Below, piece after piece: positions 26,715-36,312 of a stretch of 64,000 nucleotides of DNA. Numbering within the stretch: the stretch's first letter is position 1; each line of letters opens with the position of its first letter. The notes under the pieces are model-generated. The model did not search any database. It was given only the letters and a program-made list of their open reading frames with translations, and was not told the origin of the DNA. Source of the DNA: CAWFSE01 sp963697565 (GTDB taxonomy: Bacteria > Actinomycetota > Actinomycetes > CAVWCF01); assembly GCA_963697565.1 (NCBI GenBank), contig CAVOOM010000007.1:682001-746000 (forward strand). Direction: 5' to 3'. The translations under genes were made by a program, and so were the position numbers.

Positions 26715-29710
26715 GCGTAGAACACCTTCTCGACGACGGCTCGGGCGCGCCGCGTGGCGCGGCGGTAGTCCTCCGCCAGATCCCCGGTCTGCCCCGCAGG
26801 GTAGCCAACCAGCCGCGCCACACCCGCGAGCTCGCGCACATCGGAGGGCAGCGTGTCGGAGGCGCGGCCCCTCACCAAGACGATCGCGTTGCGGACCCGG
26901 CTGGCCATCCGCCACGCGTGGCCGAGCACGTGGGCGTCGGCTGGCTCGACCAGCCCGCGCGCTGTGGCGGCCTCTAGGGCATCGAGGGTGCGCGTGGTGC
27001 GCAGCTCGGGATAGGTGTCGGAGTGGAGCAGCTGGAGGAGCTGGACGGTCCACTCGACGTCGGCGAGGCCGCCGCGCCCGAGCTTCGTGTGGGTGCTCGG
27101 GTCGGCGCCGCGCGGCATCCGCTCGGCCTCGACCCGCGCCTTGATCCGTCGGATCTCGCGCACCTGGGCCTCATCGAGGCCGCCCGCGGGGTGGCGCAGG
27201 GGGTCGGTCAGCAGGAGCAGCGCCGCGGCCACCTCCGGGTCCCCCGCCAGCGGCTCGGCCCGCAGCAGCGCCTGCTGCTCCCAGACCGCGGCGCGGCCCG
27301 CGTAGTAGCGCGCGCAGTACGCCAGCGACGGGACCAGCGGCCCCTGCCGCCCCTCCGGGCGGAGGTCCGCGTCGACCTCGAGCGGCGGATCGGTGGACGG
27401 CTCGGCCAGCAGCCGCCGCAACTCGTTGGCGACCGCCAGGGCGGCCTGCGCGGCGTCGGCCTCGGCGGCCCCGGGAAGGGGATCGTGGACGAAGAGCACA
27501 TCGGCGTCCGAGCCGTACCCGCACTCGCGGCCGCCCAGCCGGCCCATGGCGAGCACGGCGACCCGGGTGGGCAGCGGGCCTCCGCGGGCGGCCTCCACCG
27601 CCCGGGTCGCCGCCTCCGCCGCCCCGACGACCGCTGCCGCGGTGATGTCGCTCACGGCGTCGCCGACGGCCTCGACGGAGAGCAGGCCGAGCACGTCGGC
27701 GGCCGCCACCCGGAAGAGCTCGCGCCGGCGCATCGCCCGAACGCCCGCCACCGCCGCCATGGGGTCGTCCTGGCGGCGCACGGCGGACAAGCGCCTCGGC
27801 GACCAGCGCCTCGCGCGGCCGCGGGGACAGCTCGGCGTCGTCGCCCAGCATCGCGACGGCGTCCGGGGAACGCAGCAGCAGGTCGGTGACGTACCTCGAC
27901 GACGCCAGCAGCGTGGCGAGCCGCTCGGCGGCCGCCCCGGCGTCGCGCAGGAGCGCGAGGTACCAGTGCGTCGAGCCGAGCGAGTCGCTGACCTTGCGGA
28001 ATCCGAGCAGCCCCGCGTCTGGGTCTGGGTGCTCGGCGAACCAGCCGAGCAGCACCGGCAGCAGGGTCCGCTGGATCGCCGCCCGCCGGGAGACGCCGGT
28101 CGTCAGCGCCTCGAGGTGGCGCAGCGCGCCCGCGGGATCGAGGTAGCCCAACGCCTCAAGCCGCTCCTGGGCCGCCTCCGGCGCCAGCCGGGCCTCCCCT
28201 GGCTCCAGCCGGGCGACGGCATTGAGCAGCGGCCGGTAGAAGAGCTTCTCGTGCAGCCGGCGGGCCTCGCGGCCGTGCCGGCGCCACTCGCGTTCGAGTT
28301 CTCGCGCCGGCGTCGCCGCGGAAGCCCATGGATCGCCCGATCCGGCGCAGGTCGTCCGCGTCGGTCGGCACCAGGTGGGTGCGCCGCAGCCGGTGCAGCT
28401 GGATGCGGTGCTCCAGGGTGCGCAGGAAGCGGTACGCCGCCGCCATGCTCGCCGCGTCGTCGCGCCCGACGTACCCCCAGGTCGCCAGCGACTCAAGGGC
28501 GACGAGCGTGCTGCCGCTGCGCAGGTAGATGTCGGACTTGCCGTGGACGAGCTGCAGCAACTGCACCGAGAACTCGACGTCGCGCAGCCCGCCGGCTCCG
28601 AGCTTGAGCTGGCGGTCGGCCTCGCGCGCCGGGATGTGCGCCTCGACCCGGCGGCGCATGGCCTGCACGTCCTCGACGAAGCGCGGACGGGTGGCCGCCT
28701 GCCACACCATCGGCGCCAGGGCCTCGACGTACGCGCGCCCGAGGTCGAGGTCGCCGGCGACCGGGCGGGCCTTGAGCAGGGCCTGGAACTCCCAGGTCTT
28801 GGCCCAGCGCTCGTAGTAGCCGACGTGGCTGGCCAGCGTGCGCACCAGCGCGCCCGACTTGCCCTCCGGCCGAAGCCCCGCGTCGACCTCCCAGATCGAC
28901 CCCTCGGCGGTCTGCGCGGAGCAGGCCCGCTGCAGCCCGCTGGCCAGCCGGGTCGCGGTGGCCAGCGCCGCGGCCTCGTCCACGCCCTCGGGCGCCGCCG
29001 CGACGTACACGACGTCCACGTCGGAGATGTAGTTCAGCTCGCGGCCGCCGCACTTGCCCATGGCGATCACCGCGAGCCGGGCCGGCGCCGCGTCGGCGGG
29101 CAGCTCGGCGCGGGCCACGGCGAGCGCCGCCTCGAGGGTGGCGCCGGCGAGGTCGGAGAGGTCCTCGGCCGTCTCGTCCAGCCCGCAGCCGCCGCTCAGG
29201 TCGCGCGCCGCGATGCCGAGCAGGGCCCGCTTGTGGGCGATCCGCAGTTCGTCGTACGCCTCGTGGCCGGCGCAGTCAGCAACCGGCTCGGCCGCCTCGG
29301 GGTCGGCGCCCACCGCGGCCAGCAGGTCGGCGCGGACCCGCTTCGGCGCCAGTCGTTGCCCGCCCCGGTCGCCGGCGAGATCCGGCCACTGGTCCGGGTG
29401 GCGGGCCAGGTGCTCGGCCAGCGCGGTGCTCGCGCCCAGGACGCCCGACAGGCGCACCCGCAGCGGCTCGTCGGCCTCCAGCGACTCGGCCAACTCGGCC
29501 GACCCGGCCGGGCCCAACGCCTGGGCGAGCCGCTGGAGGCCGCGGAGCGCCAGGTCGGGGTCGGGGCAGCCGCCCAGCGCCTCAAGCAGCAGGTCGGAGT
29601 CAAGCACGCCGTCCAGCGGCGGCAGCGCGATGCAGCGGCCGCGATCCGGCCACGTCGGCGAACCCCCAACGCGCCAAGCGCGTCTCGACGGAGGCCTCGG
29701 GGCGGCTCAT
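26711..29710 (-). CDS. glnE: Glutamine synthetase adenylyltransferase/deadenylase (three frameshifts)
   Basis: Restored length is about 1000 residues, normal for GlnE. The N-terminus is MSRPEASVETRLARWGFADV at 29710. The first nucleotidyltransferase domain (deadenylylation) has MGKCGGRELNYISDVDVVYV; the second (adenylylation) has MGRLGGRECGYGSDADVLFV. Both keep the G-x-S/I-D-x-D metal site. LKLGAGGLRDVEFSVQ and LGRGGLADVEWTVQ are the matching family blocks. Breaks lie near 29625, 28305 and 27785. It would adenylylate Tyr402 of GlnA1 under nitrogen excess. CAGGGT lies 6 bases before the ATG (leaderless layout); glnA2 is 59 bases upstream on the same strand. Confidence 0.93.
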
Positions 29711-29768
29711 ACCGCGACCCTGCCAGACGCGGGCGCCACCACGCAGGCCCCCTCCCCCGGGCGGCCGC

Positions 29769-31106
29769 CTACAGCAGCGGCAGGTAGCGGTCGCGCTCGA
29801 ACGGGGTGACCTGGGCGCGGTACTCCTCCCACTCCCGGCGCTTGTTGCGCAGGAAGAAGTCGAACACGTGCTCGCCGAGGGTCTCGGCCACCAGCTCGCT
29901 GGACTCCATCACCCGGATCGCCTCGTTGAGGTTCTGCGGCAGCGGCTGGATTCCGAGCGCGCGCCGCTCGCCCTCCGACAGCGACCACACGTCGTCCTCG
30001 GCGCCGAGCGGCAGCTCGTACCCCTGCTCCACGCCCTTGAGGCCGGCCGACAGCATGAGCGCATAGGCGAGGTACGGGTTGCAGGCGCTGTCCAGCGAGC
30101 GGACCTCGATCCGCGTCGACTGCCCCTTGGCCGGCTTGTACATCGGCACGCGGACCATCGCGGAGCGGTTGTTGTGGCCCCAGCAGACGTACGCGGGCGC
30201 CTCGCCTCCGCCGTAGAGCCGCTTGTAGGAGTTGACCCACTGGTTGAGCACCGCGGTGATCTCGGCCGCGTGGGTGAGCAGCCCGGCGATGAAGGAGCGG
30301 GCGACCTTGGACAGCTGGTACTCGGCGCCGGCCTCGAAGAACGCGTTGCGGTCGCCCTCGAACAGCGACAGGTGGGTGTGCATGCCCGAGCCCGGGTGGT
30401 CGGCGAAGGGCTTCGGCATGAACGAGGCCCAGACGCCCTGCTCGATGGCGACCTCCTTCACGACGTGGCGGAAGGTCATCACGTTGTCGGCGGTGGTCAG
30501 CGCGTCGGCGTAGCGGAGGTCGATCTCGTTCTGGCCCGGGGCTCCCTCGTGGTGGCTGAACTCCACCGAGATGCCCATGGCCTCGAGCATCGTGATCGCC
30601 TGGCGGCGGAAGTCCTGGCCGGTCGACTGCGGGATGTGGTCGAAGTACCCGCCGGAGTCGATCGGCACCGGGGTGACTCCCGGCTGGGGGCGGCCCTCGA
30701 AGAGGAAGAACTCGATCTCGGGGTGGGTGTAGAAGGTGAAACCGAGGTCGGCGGCCCGCTGGAGCGAGCGCTTGAGCACCCAGCGCGGATCGGCGTGCGA
30801 CGGCGAGCCGTCGGGCATCAGGATGTCGCAGAACATCCGGGCGGACCCGGGCGCCTCTGCGCGCCACGGCAGCACCTGGAAGGTGGAGGGGTCGGGCTTG
30901 GCGATCATGTCGGCCTCGTACACCCGGGCGAAGCCCTCGATCGCCGAGCCGTCGAAGCCGATGCCCTCGGCGAAGGCCCCCTCGAGCTCGGCCGGGGCGA
31001 TGGCCACCGACTTCAGGAAGCCCAGGACGTCGGTGAACCAGAGGCGTACGAAGCGGATGTCCCGCTCTTCCAGGGTGCGGAGCACGAACTCCTGCTGCTT
31101 GTCCAC
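29769..31106 (-). CDS. glnA2: Type I glutamine synthetase, GlnA2-like (lacks the adenylylation tyrosine)
   Basis: 445 residues. Core motifs are GIGFDGSAIEGFARVYE, YTHPEIEFFLFEG and KPFADHPGSGMHTHLS. At the place of the adenylylation site the sequence is EDDVWSLSEGERRALGI with no Tyr, as in short GSI-alpha and actinobacterial GlnA2 proteins, so GlnE should not control it. Streptomyces GlnA2 is a gamma-glutamylpolyamine synthetase; whether this copy makes glutamine or polyamine conjugates cannot be decided by eye. Starts with GTG at 31106 behind a GlnR-like box. Confidence 0.9.
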   Translation of the reverse strand: MDKQQEFVLRTLEERDIRFVRLWFTDVLGFLKSVAIAPAELEGAFAEGIGFDGSAIEGFARVYEADMIAKPDPSTFQVLPWRAEAPGSARMFCDILMPDGSPSHADPRWVLKRSLQRAADLGFTFYTHPEIEFFLFEGRPQPGVTPVPIDSGGYFDHIPQSTGQDFRRQAITMLEAMGISVEFSHHEGAPGQNEIDLRYADALTTADNVMTFRHVVKEVAIEQGVWASFMPKPFADHPGSGMHTHLSLFEGDRNAFFEAGAEYQLSKVARSFIAGLLTHAAEITAVLNQWVNSYKRLYGGGEAPAYVCWGHNNRSAMVRVPMYKPAKGQSTRIEVRSLDSACNPYLAYALMLSAGLKGVEQGYELPLGAEDDVWSLSEGERRALGIQPLPQNLNEAIRVMESSELVAETLGEHVFDFFLRNKRREWEEYRAQVTPFERDRYLPLL

Positions 31107-31128
31107 GCGGCCATGGTGCTACGCGCGT

Positions 31129-31144
31129 GTTTCGCCCGCGTTAC
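31129..31144 (-). promoter_or_regulatory. GlnR-type box between glnA2 and nadE
   Basis: Read on the minus strand: GTAAC-n6-GAAAC, followed after six more bases by GTAGC, a 4/5 match to a third half-site. It lies 23-38 bases before the glnA2 start and 51-66 bases before the nadE start on the other side, so one box could serve both directions. Confidence 0.65.
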
Positions 31145-31182
31145 GCCGGGCTCCGCTCGGACGCGGCCTCAGCGGCTGCGGC

Positions 31183-31188
31183 TAGCCT
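31183..31188 (+). promoter_or_regulatory. Putative -10 of leaderless nadE promoter (TAGCCT)
   Basis: TAGCCT ends 6 bases before the GTG at 31195. Confidence 0.5.
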
Positions 31189-31194
31189 CGTTCC

Positions 31195-32977
31195 GTGCCC
31201 CAGTTGCGCCTCGCCCTGGCCCAGGTCGACCCGGTCGTCGGCGACCTGGCCGGAAACGCCGACCTCATCGCGTCGTGGACCCGCCACGCTGCCGGCCAGG
31301 GGGCGCACGTCGTGGCGTTCCCCGAGATGGTGCTCACCGGCTACCCGATCGAGGACCTCGCGCTGCGGCCGTCGTTCCAGGACGCCAGCCGCGAGACCAT
31401 CGCGGCGCTCGCTGCGCGGCTGGCCGAGCAGGAGTGCGGAGAGCAGGTGGTCGTCGTCGGCTACCTCGACCGCGTGGAGGGGGCGCTCGACGGGCTGGGC
31501 CGCCCGCGCAACAGCCCGCAGAACGCCGCCGCGGTGCTGCACCGCGGGCAGGTGGTCGCCCGCTACGCCAAGCACCACCTGCCGAACTACGGCGTCTTCG
31601 ACGAGTACCGCCACTTCGTCCCCGGCGACGCGCCGTGCATCGTGCGGGTGCACGGGTGCGACGTGGCGCTCGCGATCTGCGAGGACCTCTGGCAGGAGGG
31701 CGGACCGGTCGCGGCCACCCGCGACCAGCGGGCCGGCTTGCTGGTGGTGATCAACGGCTCGCCGTACGAGCGCAACAAGGACGACGTCCGCCTCGCGCTG
31801 GCCAGACGGCGCTCCGCCGAGGCCGGCTGCTCGCTGGCGTACGTGAACATGGTCGGGGCGCAGGACGAGCTCGTCTTCGACGGCGACTCCCTGGTCGTGG
31901 CGCCCGACGGCAGCCTGCTCGCGCGCGCCCCGCAGTTCTCCGAGGGGCTGCTGCTGCCTCGACCTCGACCTGCCCGGGTACGACGACGGCGCCCCCGCCC
32001 CCGCGTACGACGACGGCAACGGACCGCTCCCCCCGTACGTCCCGCTGCGGGCCGGCCTCGCCGACCGGCTCTCCGACGAGGCGGAGGTCTACCAGGCCGC
32101 CGTGACCGGGCTGCGCGACTACGTGCGCAAGAACGGCTTCACCTCTGTGGTGCTCGGCCTCTCCGGCGGCATCGACTCGGCGCTGGTGGCCGCGATGGCG
32201 GTCGACGCGATCGGGGCCGAGCACGTCCACGCGGTCTCGATGCCGAGCGTGTACTCCTCGCAGCACTCCCAGGACGACGCCGCCGAGCTGGCCCGCCGCA
32301 CCGGCTGCCACTACCGGGTGCAGCCGATCGCGCCGATGGTCGACGCCTACCAGGGCGCGCTGCGCCTCGAGGGGCTGGCCGAGGAGAACCTGCAGGCGCG
32401 GGTGCGCGGCACGACCCTGATGGCGATCAGCAACGCCGAGGGGCACCTCGTGCTCGCGACCGGCAACAAGAGCGAGCTCGCCACCGGCTACTCGACGCTG
32501 TACGGCGATGCGGTCGGCGGCTACGCGCCGCTCAAGGACATCCCCAAGACCTGGGTGTGGCGGATCGCCCGCTGGCGCAACGGCATCGCGTACGCATCCG
32601 GCGCGGTCGCCCCGATCCCGGAGAACTCCATCGACAAGCCGCCGTCGGCCGAGCTGCGTCCGGGCCAGCTGGACAGCGACTCGCTGCCGCCGTACGACCT
32701 GCTCGACGACCTGCTCGACGACTACGTCGAGGAGGACCGCGGCGGACGCGAGCTGGTGGAGCACGGCTTCGATCCGGCGCTCGTGGAGCGGGTGCTGCGG
32801 ATGGTCGACGTGGCGGAGTACAAGCGCCGCCAGTACCCGCCGGGGCCGAAGATCTCGCGGCGCGCCTTCGGCCGCGACCGCCGGCTGCCGATCACCAACC
32901 GCTGGCGCGAGACGCTCTCTTACGGTTACGGACCGCTGAGGCCGGCCAAGGCCAGCGCCACCAGCCGAGCGGCGTAG
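31195..32977 (+). CDS. nadE: Glutamine-dependent NAD+ synthetase (frameshifted)
   Basis: About 594 residues, two domains. Residues 1-265 are a nitrilase-type glutaminase with the Glu-Lys-Cys triad (FPEMVLTGYP, KHHLPNYGVFDE, LAICEDLW). The rest is the ATP-dependent synthetase (LGLSGGIDSALVAAM as the PP-loop, LATGNKSELATGYSTLYGD). It makes NAD from deamido-NAD using glutamine. The break is near 31960, between the domains. The last 20 residues after PITNRWRE are atypical and run 52 bases into the tail of the TetR gene, so another indel near 32910 is possible. Glutamine demand links it to the neighbouring synthetase genes. Confidence 0.92.
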
Positions 32978-33526
32978 CCGTCGTCGACGACCTCGCCGGG
33001 CGGGCGCAGATTCAGGGCGTAGACCATGCCGCCGACGAGCAGGTTGACCGCCAGCTCGATGTCGAGATCAGCCGCGCAGCTCGCCGGCGCGCACCCCCTC
33101 GCGAAGCAGCGAACGGAGCAGCTCCCGCCGCGGCTCGAGCACGCGCTCGTGAAACAGCGCCCACAGCTGCGGATGGGTGCCGGAGCACGCCGCCATCGCG
33201 GGGAAGATCCGCCCGCCCACCGTGCCCTGCGCTCGCAGCCGCAACTGGTCAAGCAGCCGGATCAGCCGCTCGCTCGCCGGGCCGGCCCCGATCGGCTCCA
33301 GGTCGTCGTTGAGCGACGCCAGCGCGTCGACGACCAGCTCGTCCTTGCCCGCCCAGCGGCGGTAGACGGTGGTCTTGCCGACGCCCGCGCGCGCGGCCAC
33401 CGCCTCGACGGTCACCGGCGCGAGCCCCTCCTCGGCGATCAGCTCCAGGGTGGCCTGGACGATGGCACGGTCGGCCTCCGCCGAGCGCGGCCGTCCGATG
33501 CGTGCGGGGGCAGCGGCGGTCCCCAT
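32926..33526 (-). CDS. TetR/AcrR-family repressor (frameshifted)
   Basis: About 200 residues. The N-terminal HTH reads QATLELIAEEGLAPVTVEAV then ARAGVGKTTVYRRWAGKDEL, the TetR signature. The ligand domain is longer than 100 residues and continues after a one-base insertion near 33075 into DLDIELAVNLLVGGMVYALN. Downstream of the MFS exporter gene on the same strand (93 bases apart), it is the obvious candidate to bind the palindrome in front of that gene. Confidence 0.85.
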
Positions 33527-33619
33527 GGCTAGTGGTTCCCCGGGGGTTGCCCTGGCCCGCTGGAGACCTTCGTTCGCCGACGTCGGTCACAGCCCACCGC
33601 CTCGGCGCCTGACGGCGTG

Positions 33620-35236
33620 TCAGTGGATGCGCCTGGACTGGGCCCGGGGGTCGGTCATCTGCCCGGAGGCGCCCGCCGACCACGCCACCGCGTCAGCCTG
33701 GGCGGGCAGGAACCGCAGGATGATGACCAGCGCGCAGACGACCAGGACCACCGAGATCAGGGCGGCCGCGCCCAGCGCGGAGAGGAACGAGCTCTCGGCC
33801 GCCGCGCGCAGGGTCTGCGCGGCCTGATCCTGGCCGAGCGCGGCGAGCTCGTCGGCTATGCCGTAGGCCGCCTGCACCGAGTCCCCGGCCGCGTCCTGGG
33901 CCTTGGGCGGAAGGCCGGCGAGGTCGGCCTCGATGGAGGATGCGTACACGGTCGCCACGACGGACGCGATCACCGCGATGCCCAGCGCGGCGACCACCTG
34001 GCGGACGGTGTTCTGCACCGCGGACCCGGCTCCGGACCTTGCCGGGGGCACGGCCAGCGTCATCCGGGTGGTGCAGGGGGCCACCACATTGCCCAGCCCG
34101 AAGCCGAGGAAGAAGAAGACGATGAGGGCGAGCCACAGGGGCGTCTCGGTCTCCAGCCGGCCGATGCCGACGAACACGAAGGCCACCACGATCAGCCCGA
34201 ACGAGATCACGCGGCGGGCCCCGAAGCGGTTGACCATCTTCGCGCTGCGCGGAGCGGCGAGCACCTGGCCCAGCGCCACCGGCAGGATGCACAGGCCCGC
34301 CTGCAGCGGCGAGTATCCGCGCAGGGTCTGCAGGTAGAACGTCAGGAACAGCAGAGTCCCGGAGAGGGCGGCGAAGGCCAGCGACACGGCGGCCAGGGCC
34401 GAGGCGAACGAGCGGATCTTGAACAGCCCCAGGTCGAGCGACGGGTGGTCGCTGCGCGCCTCCAGCCACAGGAAGAGGACCAGGAGCCCGAGGCCGGCGA
34501 CCAGGGGGACCCAGACGCCCGGCGCCGTCCAGTCGCGGGTGTCGCCGCCGTGGAGCAGCCCGTACACCAGCAGGAGCAGGCCGACGAACGAGAGCAGCGC
34601 GCCCAGTGGGTCGAGCCGCCCCGGGTTGGGGTTGCGGCTCTCGGGCACCAGCAGCACGATGCCGACCACGCCGGCCAGGACGATCGGCACGTTGATGAGG
34701 AAGACCGAGCCCCACCAGAAGTGCTCGAGCAGGAAGCCGCCCAGCACCGGTCCCAGGGCGACCGCGCCGCCGACGGCGGCGGCCCAGAACCCGATCGCCT
34801 TGCCGCGTTCATGGGGCGGGAAGATCACGGTGATGATCGCGAGGGTCACGGGCAGCACCGAGGCGCCGCCGATCCCCATGAATCCGCGCAGGACGATCAA
34901 CTGCATCGGGTCTTGGGCGAAGGCGGTGGCCAGCGACGCCGCGCCGAACAAGACCAGGCCGATCAGCAGGATCCGCTTGCGTCCGTACCGGTCGCCGAGG
35001 ACGCCCCAGGTGAAGAGCATCGCGGCGAAGACGCAGGTGTAGGAGTTGACCGACCACACCAGCTGCTCGGTCGAGGCCCCGAGATCCCGCTGGATCGTGG
35101 GCAGCGCCACGTTGAGCACGGTGTTGTCCAGCACCACGACCACCAGGCTGACCACGAGGACGCTGAGGGCGGCCCAGCGGCGGGGGTAGGCGTCGTCGTG
35201 CGGGGCGGCGGGGGCAGGGGCGGCGGAGTCGGTCAC
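33620..35236 (-). CDS. DHA2-type MFS drug exporter (14 helices)
   Basis: 538 residues from GTG 35236. Fourteen hydrophobic helices. The antiporter motifs are clear: LDNTVLNVALPTIQRDL in helix 1, GVLGDRYGRKRILLIG in loop 2-3, and the motif C region GAVALGPVLGGFLLEHF in helix 5. EmrB/QacA-like proteins expel drugs or dyes against protons. TAGCCT lies 7 bases before the GTG, with TTGCGT 17 bases further upstream, so the transcript should be leaderless and the -35 overlaps the TetR-type operator. Confidence 0.88.
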   Translation of the reverse strand: MTDSAAPAPAAPHDDAYPRRWAALSVLVVSLVVVVLDNTVLNVALPTIQRDLGASTEQLVWSVNSYTCVFAAMLFTWGVLGDRYGRKRILLIGLVLFGAASLATAFAQDPMQLIVLRGFMGIGGASVLPVTLAIITVIFPPHERGKAIGFWAAAVGGAVALGPVLGGFLLEHFWWGSVFLINVPIVLAGVVGIVLLVPESRNPNPGRLDPLGALLSFVGLLLLVYGLLHGGDTRDWTAPGVWVPLVAGLGLLVLFLWLEARSDHPSLDLGLFKIRSFASALAAVSLAFAALSGTLLFLTFYLQTLRGYSPLQAGLCILPVALGQVLAAPRSAKMVNRFGARRVISFGLIVVAFVFVGIGRLETETPLWLALIVFFFLGFGLGNVVAPCTTRMTLAVPPARSGAGSAVQNTVRQVVAALGIAVIASVVATVYASSIEADLAGLPPKAQDAAGDSVQAAYGIADELAALGQDQAAQTLRAAAESSFLSALGAAALISVVLVVCALVIILRFLPAQADAVAWSAGASGQMTDPRAQSRRIH

Positions 35237-35260
35237 GACGGCGAGGCTAGGACCGCCGGT

Positions 35261-35287
35261 ACCGATACGCAACCGTTTCGTATCGGT
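35261..35287. promoter_or_regulatory. 27-base TetR-type operator in front of the MFS exporter
   Basis: Perfect 9-base arms ACCGATACG (35261-35269) and CGTATCGGT (35279-35287), with an inner AAC-n-GTT pair giving 24 of 27 positions in symmetry. It overlaps the predicted -35 (TTGCGT on the minus strand, 35267-35272). The A/T content is above the surroundings. The local TetR gene is the likely binder. Confidence 0.75.
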
Positions 35288-35415
35288 GGCGATCGGCGGT
35301 CTGGCGACGGTCCGGCGGCGCGCCAGCCCGCCGAACTGGCCCGCGGCCCCTTGAGGTGTCACCATGGACTCGTCCGGGGACCCCGCATGGGGCCTCGAGG
35401 CGAAAGGAGCTCATC

Positions 35416-36270
35416 ATGAGCGCAGCCGCCCAGGCTGGAGCCGGCTCGCCGGAGCCGCTCTACGGCGGGGGCCAGACCCGCCGCATCACCATCCGCGACC
35501 TCGCCGCCGCCAAAGAGCGCGGCGAGCGGTGGCCGATGCTGACCGCGTACGACGCCCTCACCGCGGGCCTCTTCGACGACGCGGGCATCCCGGTCCTGCT
35601 GGTCGGCGACTCGGCCGCGATGGTGGTCTACGGCTACGAGCAGACGCTCCCGGTCACCGTCGACGACCTGATGCCGCTCGTGGCGGCCGTCGTCCGCGGC
35701 ACGCGGCGCTCGCTGGTCGTCGCCGACCTGCCGTTCGGGTCCTACCAGTCCTCGCCGGCCCAGGCGCTCGACACCGCGGCGCGCTTCGTCAAGGAGGGCG
35801 GCGCGCACGCCGTCAAGCTCGAGGGCGGCGAGCGGGTGCTCCCCCAGGTCGACGCGCTCGTCTCCGCGGGCGTCCCGGTGATGGGGCACCTCGGGCTCAC
35901 CCCGCAGTCGGTCAACGCCCTTGGCGGCTATCGGGTGCAGGGCCGCGGGGGCGCAGGCGAGAAGCTCATCGCCGACGCCAAGGCCCTGGAGGCGGCCGGC
36001 GCCTTCGCGGTCGTCCTCGAGGTGGTGCCGGCCGAGCTGGCCGAGCGCGTCACCGCCTCGCTGTCGATCCCCACGATCGGCATCGGCGCCGGGGCGGGGA
36101 CCGACGCGCAGGTGCTCGTGTGGCAGGACCTCGCCGGGCTGACCGAGCGGGTCCCGCGGTTCGTCAAGCAGTACCTCGACCTGCGCGCGTTGCTCGGCGG
36201 CGCCGTTCGCGAGTGGGCCGCCGAGGTGGTCGACGGCTCGTACCCCGGCGAGGAGCACACGTACCACTGA
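35416..36270 (+). CDS. panB: Ketopantoate hydroxymethyltransferase
   Basis: 284 residues from ATG 35416, with AAAGGAG 8 bases upstream. PanB adds a hydroxymethyl group from methylene-tetrahydrofolate to 2-ketoisovalerate, the first committed step to pantothenate and CoA. Metal and substrate motifs are visible: LTAYDALTAGLFDDAGIPVL, LVGDSAAMVVYG, VADLPFGSYQ, VKLEGG, VMGHLGLTPQSVN and IPTIGIGAGAGTDAQVLV. An upstream in-frame start at 35356 is less likely given the good ribosome binding site. It is divergent from the MFS gene, so it lies just beyond the TetR operator. Confidence 0.95.
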   Translation: MSAAAQAGAGSPEPLYGGGQTRRITIRDLAAAKERGERWPMLTAYDALTAGLFDDAGIPVLLVGDSAAMVVYGYEQTLPVTVDDLMPLVAAVVRGTRRSLVVADLPFGSYQSSPAQALDTAARFVKEGGAHAVKLEGGERVLPQVDALVSAGVPVMGHLGLTPQSVNALGGYRVQGRGGAGEKLIADAKALEAAGAFAVVLEVVPAELAERVTASLSIPTIGIGAGAGTDAQVLVWQDLAGLTERVPRFVKQYLDLRALLGGAVREWAAEVVDGSYPGEEHTYH

Positions 36271-36312
36271 CGGCAGAGGCGCGCGGCCGGTCCGGTCGGC
36301 GCCGGCGATCGC

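Noticed and set aside
26711..29710. glnE as two or three separate half-size genes
   Set aside because: The parts together have the normal length and order of a single GlnE, and each junction is a one-base frame change rather than a stop plus start.
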